From Herbaspirillum sp. ST 5-3 (GTDB taxonomy: Bacteria; Pseudomonadota; Gammaproteobacteria; Burkholderiales; Burkholderiaceae_D), in the NCBI RefSeq assembly GCF_004804275.1, contig NZ_STGI01000014.1:103826-167825 (forward strand): 64,000 bases of DNA. Direction: 5' to 3'. Of the stretch, positions 62,328 to 64,000 are shown in pieces. Under the pieces are notes generated by a model that made no database searches, was not told the DNA's origin, and worked only from the letters and a program-made list of their open reading frames with translations. A program made the translations under genes and the position numbers. Positions within the stretch are counted from its first letter, which is position 1. Each line of letters opens with the position of its first letter.

Positions 62328-63118
62328 AGGTCGTGACATTCATAACACAGCCGTGATTGGGCGGTCGTGACCACCAGCTTGCCATGGTCTTTCTTGTATC
62401 CCTGATGGCAGGAAACACAGCTCACCATGCCATCTGGCAGCAGCAGTTTTTGTTCGACCACACGGCGCGGACGATAGCCGCCAAATGCAGCGGCTTTCTG
62501 GTAGTTCGCGCCGACCGGATGGTTGACGCGGCTGCCGGCATGGCGCGCGATACCGTTGCGGTCGATGCTGGTGAGGATGCGCGGATCGACGTTTCTGTTG
62601 TGGCAATCCATGCACTGGCGGGAGTAGGCATCGAGCACGACGGCCCCGGCATCGGCGCCGCGGCTCAGATGTCCGACCATCAAGGACGCCCCGCCATCCC
62701 GCATCTTCCTGAAGAAATCCGCCTCATGACAGGCAAAGCAGAGATCCTTGCCGGTCTTGTTCCCGCGCATCAGTCCCGCGCTGCTGCCGTGCACATCGTG
62801 ACAAGTGCTGCAGGTCAGATCGCCTTTCCAGTCGAGCGGATAGGCGTCGGCAGGTTTGTTGCGCGGCTGGAAACCGCTCGGGTGGCTGACCTTGATCGCA
62901 GTGGGATGGCAGCGGCCGCACAAGGCTTCCTGGCTGCCGGCCAGCATGCCGGCCTGTTGCGCGCTCACGTTCTTGCCTCCCAAGTGGCAGCTTGCACAGT
63001 CCTCCTTCTGCAAATGCGTATGGCCGCTACCCGCGAGCGTCGCATGCAGCCAGTTGACGCTTGCCAGGACGGCCACCATCCCAAGTGCGAGCAGCAGCTT
63101 AAACACTGGCTTTTTCAT
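62324..63118 (-). CDS. Heptaheme c-type cytochrome
   Basis: A 264-residue periplasmic multiheme cytochrome. The N-terminal helix (FKLLLALGMVAVLASVNWL) acts as signal or anchor. Seven CxxCH heme motifs start at residues 41, 67, 103, 127, 169, 234 and 258: CASCH, CGRCH, CSTCH, CFACH, CMDCH, CVSCH and CYECH. The pairing and spacing resemble doubled-CxxCH (NrfH/cytochrome c3-like) proteins used in electron transfer. The ATG at 63118 is chosen because it gives a signal sequence and overlaps the upstream stop by 20 nt; an extension to 63217 would add a basic tail. Electron donor and acceptor are unknown; a CcoG-like ferredoxin and HAMP-like partners are in the same operon. Confidence 0.85.
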   Translation of the reverse strand: MKKPVFKLLLALGMVAVLASVNWLHATLAGSGHTHLQKEDCASCHLGGKNVSAQQAGMLAGSQEALCGRCHPTAIKVSHPSGFQPRNKPADAYPLDWKGDLTCSTCHDVHGSSAGLMRGNKTGKDLCFACHEADFFRKMRDGGASLMVGHLSRGADAGAVVLDAYSRQCMDCHNRNVDPRILTSIDRNGIARHAGSRVNHPVGANYQKAAAFGGYRPRRVVEQKLLLPDGMVSCVSCHQGYKKDHGKLVVTTAQSRLCYECHDL

Positions 63119-63626
63119 CCAGTGCCTTGAGTCGCGCCACGGCTTCCGCATAGCCTTGAGCATCACCCTGTTCGAGCGCGGCGGACGCATCCTTTGCCGC
63201 TTGTTCGACGGCGGCATAATGCTCTCGCAAGGTGTTCACCGCGTGCTTGATGTGCCCCGCCTGTTCACGCAGCCTGTCGCCTTTGCGCAGCTCGATCAGA
63301 TGGGCGGAATCGCTGGTGCTGGCCAGCTTGAGGTTGCGTGAAAAGCGATACAGCGGCCCGGCTATGCGGAAGCTGCTGTACAAGGCAATCATCCATGTAA
63401 TCACGCCGGCGACAGCGACCAGCATCAAGCCGATCACCAGCATCGTCGGACCGAGGTTGGCGCGCGTGATGCTGTTGCTGCGGATGATCGCGGCATACGA
63501 TTCGGTTTCCTGGCCCGAAATCAGCGCGAGCGAAAGCAGGAGCGAGAGTACGGCGACCGCACCGACGCCAAGACTGATTTTTGCAACCAGCTTGAGATGA
63601 AAGAAAATCAGTGGTTCATTTCGCAA
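63099..63626 (-). CDS. HAMP-domain membrane protein without output domain
   Basis: A 175-residue protein with two TM helices (KISLGVGAVAVLSLLLSLAL at about 14-37 and MLVIGLMLVAVAGVITWMIA at about 61-84). A HAMP linker (SSFRIAGPLYRFSRNLKLAS) and a coiled-coil (LREHYAAVEQAAKDASAALE) follow. It has the shape of a receptor front half without kinase or cyclase output. TTG at 63626 is the start because AAGGAGG lies 8 nt before it; the next ATG is not consistent with a conserved start. It opens the cytochrome operon and is translationally coupled to it. It may sense the redox state of the hemes or dock them. Confidence 0.7.
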   Translation of the reverse strand: MRNEPLIFFHLKLVAKISLGVGAVAVLSLLLSLALISGQETESYAAIIRSNSITRANLGPTMLVIGLMLVAVAGVITWMIALYSSFRIAGPLYRFSRNLKLASTSDSAHLIELRKGDRLREQAGHIKHAVNTLREHYAAVEQAAKDASAALEQGDAQGYAEAVARLKALDEKASV

Positions 63627-63688
63627 CGCAGACGCCTCCTTGTCAGGCCTGTACCTCGCCGGCGCCTTGATGATTGCAGGTGGCGCGG

Positions 63689-63775
63689 CTACGACCCTTG
63701 CGACGCGAGCCGTTCTCGCATCGCAGACGTCATCATCACGTTTTTATTGGCATCAATCAACATGACATCCTTCAT
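63689..63775 (-). CDS. Possible small protein (28 residues)
   Basis: An ATG at 63775 with a strong ribosome site (GGGAGG, 7 nt spacing) opens a 28-residue frame starting MKDVMLIDANKNVMMTSAM. It precedes the HAMP-protein gene on the same strand by 62 nt. It could be a leader peptide or a real microprotein. Homology is not recognised. Confidence 0.35.
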   Translation of the reverse strand: MKDVMLIDANKNVMMTSAMRERLASQGS

Positions 63776-63907
63776 GCCCTGCCTCCCTGCTCTGCGGTCC
63801 GGCAATGACGCAAGAAAAGAACGTGTCCAGGCAAGGCACTGTAGACACGAATCCTTCCGTGTTGTCCGTGGAACTTCTTCTTCCCGGATCCTGCCACCAC
63901 GCATTTC

Positions 63908-64000
63908 TCAAGCAGCATCGCTGCGCATCGCGCGGCTCACCTCATGCACGGTCTCCACCAGCACCGTCACCGCTTCCGGCGGCGTGTACTGCGAAATGCC
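63908..64000 (-). CDS. C-terminal end of an unidentified protein (partial)
   Basis: The last 30 residues of a minus-strand gene that starts beyond the window: GISQYTPPEAVTVLVETVHE then VSRAMRSDAA and a TGA stop. The helix-rich, moderately acidic tail is not enough to name the family. The gene lies upstream of the small-protein candidate and HAMP operon on the same strand. A 132-nt gap without a clear terminator separates it from the small frame. Confidence 0.4.
   Translation of the reverse strand, partial: GISQYTPPEAVTVLVETVHEVSRAMRSDAA

Noticed and set aside
1..64000. CRISPR arrays, tRNA, rRNA, prophage or IS genes
   Set aside because: No regularly spaced repeats, no tRNA cloverleaf-like blocks and no transposase, integrase or phage structural frames were recognised on reading. 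A computed scan could still find a short tRNA.

Overview
The window looks like chromosomal DNA from a betaproteobacterium of the order Burkholderiales, most likely the family Oxalobacteraceae (Herbaspirillum / Noviherbaspirillum / Herminiimonas-like). This is inferred from the high-GC coding style, the split imuA-imuB and dnaE2 mutasome under CTGT-N8-ACAG LexA boxes, several large c-di-GMP proteins, and small Burkholderiales-type families such as DUF3182 and DUF2934. No database search was possible. No rRNA, tRNA, CRISPR array, transposase, integrase or phage gene was seen.

Layout. 0-9 kb: a soluble chemotaxis transducer cut by the window edge, a zinc alcohol dehydrogenase, a cold-shock protein with its leader and terminator, a RecQ helicase, and two tandem c-di-GMP enzymes. 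9-24 kb: a low-complexity lipoprotein, then DNA repair genes: cho diverging from imuA-imuB around one LexA box, and a FAN1-like nuclease overlapping a nuclease-fused DinG-like helicase. Between and after them are a DUF3182/hydrolase pair, a MYG1-type hydrolase, and a TetR regulator with a rifampicin-phosphotransferase-like enzyme facing a quinone reductase across a palindromic operator. 24-38 kb: a pyruvyl transferase, a periplasmic-binding GGDEF-EAL sensor, a MalT-like ATPase with a BTAD domain, a membrane protein, an AraC regulator, and a 1040-residue protein that seems to hold a permuted papain-like domain. 38-44 kb: two related 102-nt small-RNA candidates flank a chemotaxis receptor, followed by LexA-controlled dnaE2. 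44-48 kb: a lipoprotein with three tandem repeats and small proteins. 48-53 kb: a Fur-type iron operon (tonB-exbB-exbD-receptor-PepSY protein). 53-60 kb: a Crp/Fnr regulator, an M20 peptidase, a ClC channel and feoA-feoB with a Cys-rich partner. 60-64 kb: an operon of two HAMP-like membrane stubs, a heptaheme cytochrome c and a CcoG-like ferredoxin.

How the genes fit together. Three themes recur: (1) SOS and crosslink repair (cho, imuA, imuB, dnaE2, the FAN1-helicase pair, recQ); (2) iron and redox (the TonB operon, feo, the heptaheme/CcoG cluster); (3) signalling (three c-di-GMP proteins, two chemotaxis transducers).

The most unusual feature is a family of three ~270-bp intergenic elements (10801-11068, 52816-53088, 57371-57642). 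Each has 32-34 bp terminal inverted repeats and several internal stems. Arm sequences differ between copies, yet the two arms of each copy stay complementary. Two copies sit between the stop codons of convergent genes. The third lies between the LexA box and imuA. This is compensatory change of the kind expected for a selected nucleic-acid structure, and I do not recognise the family.
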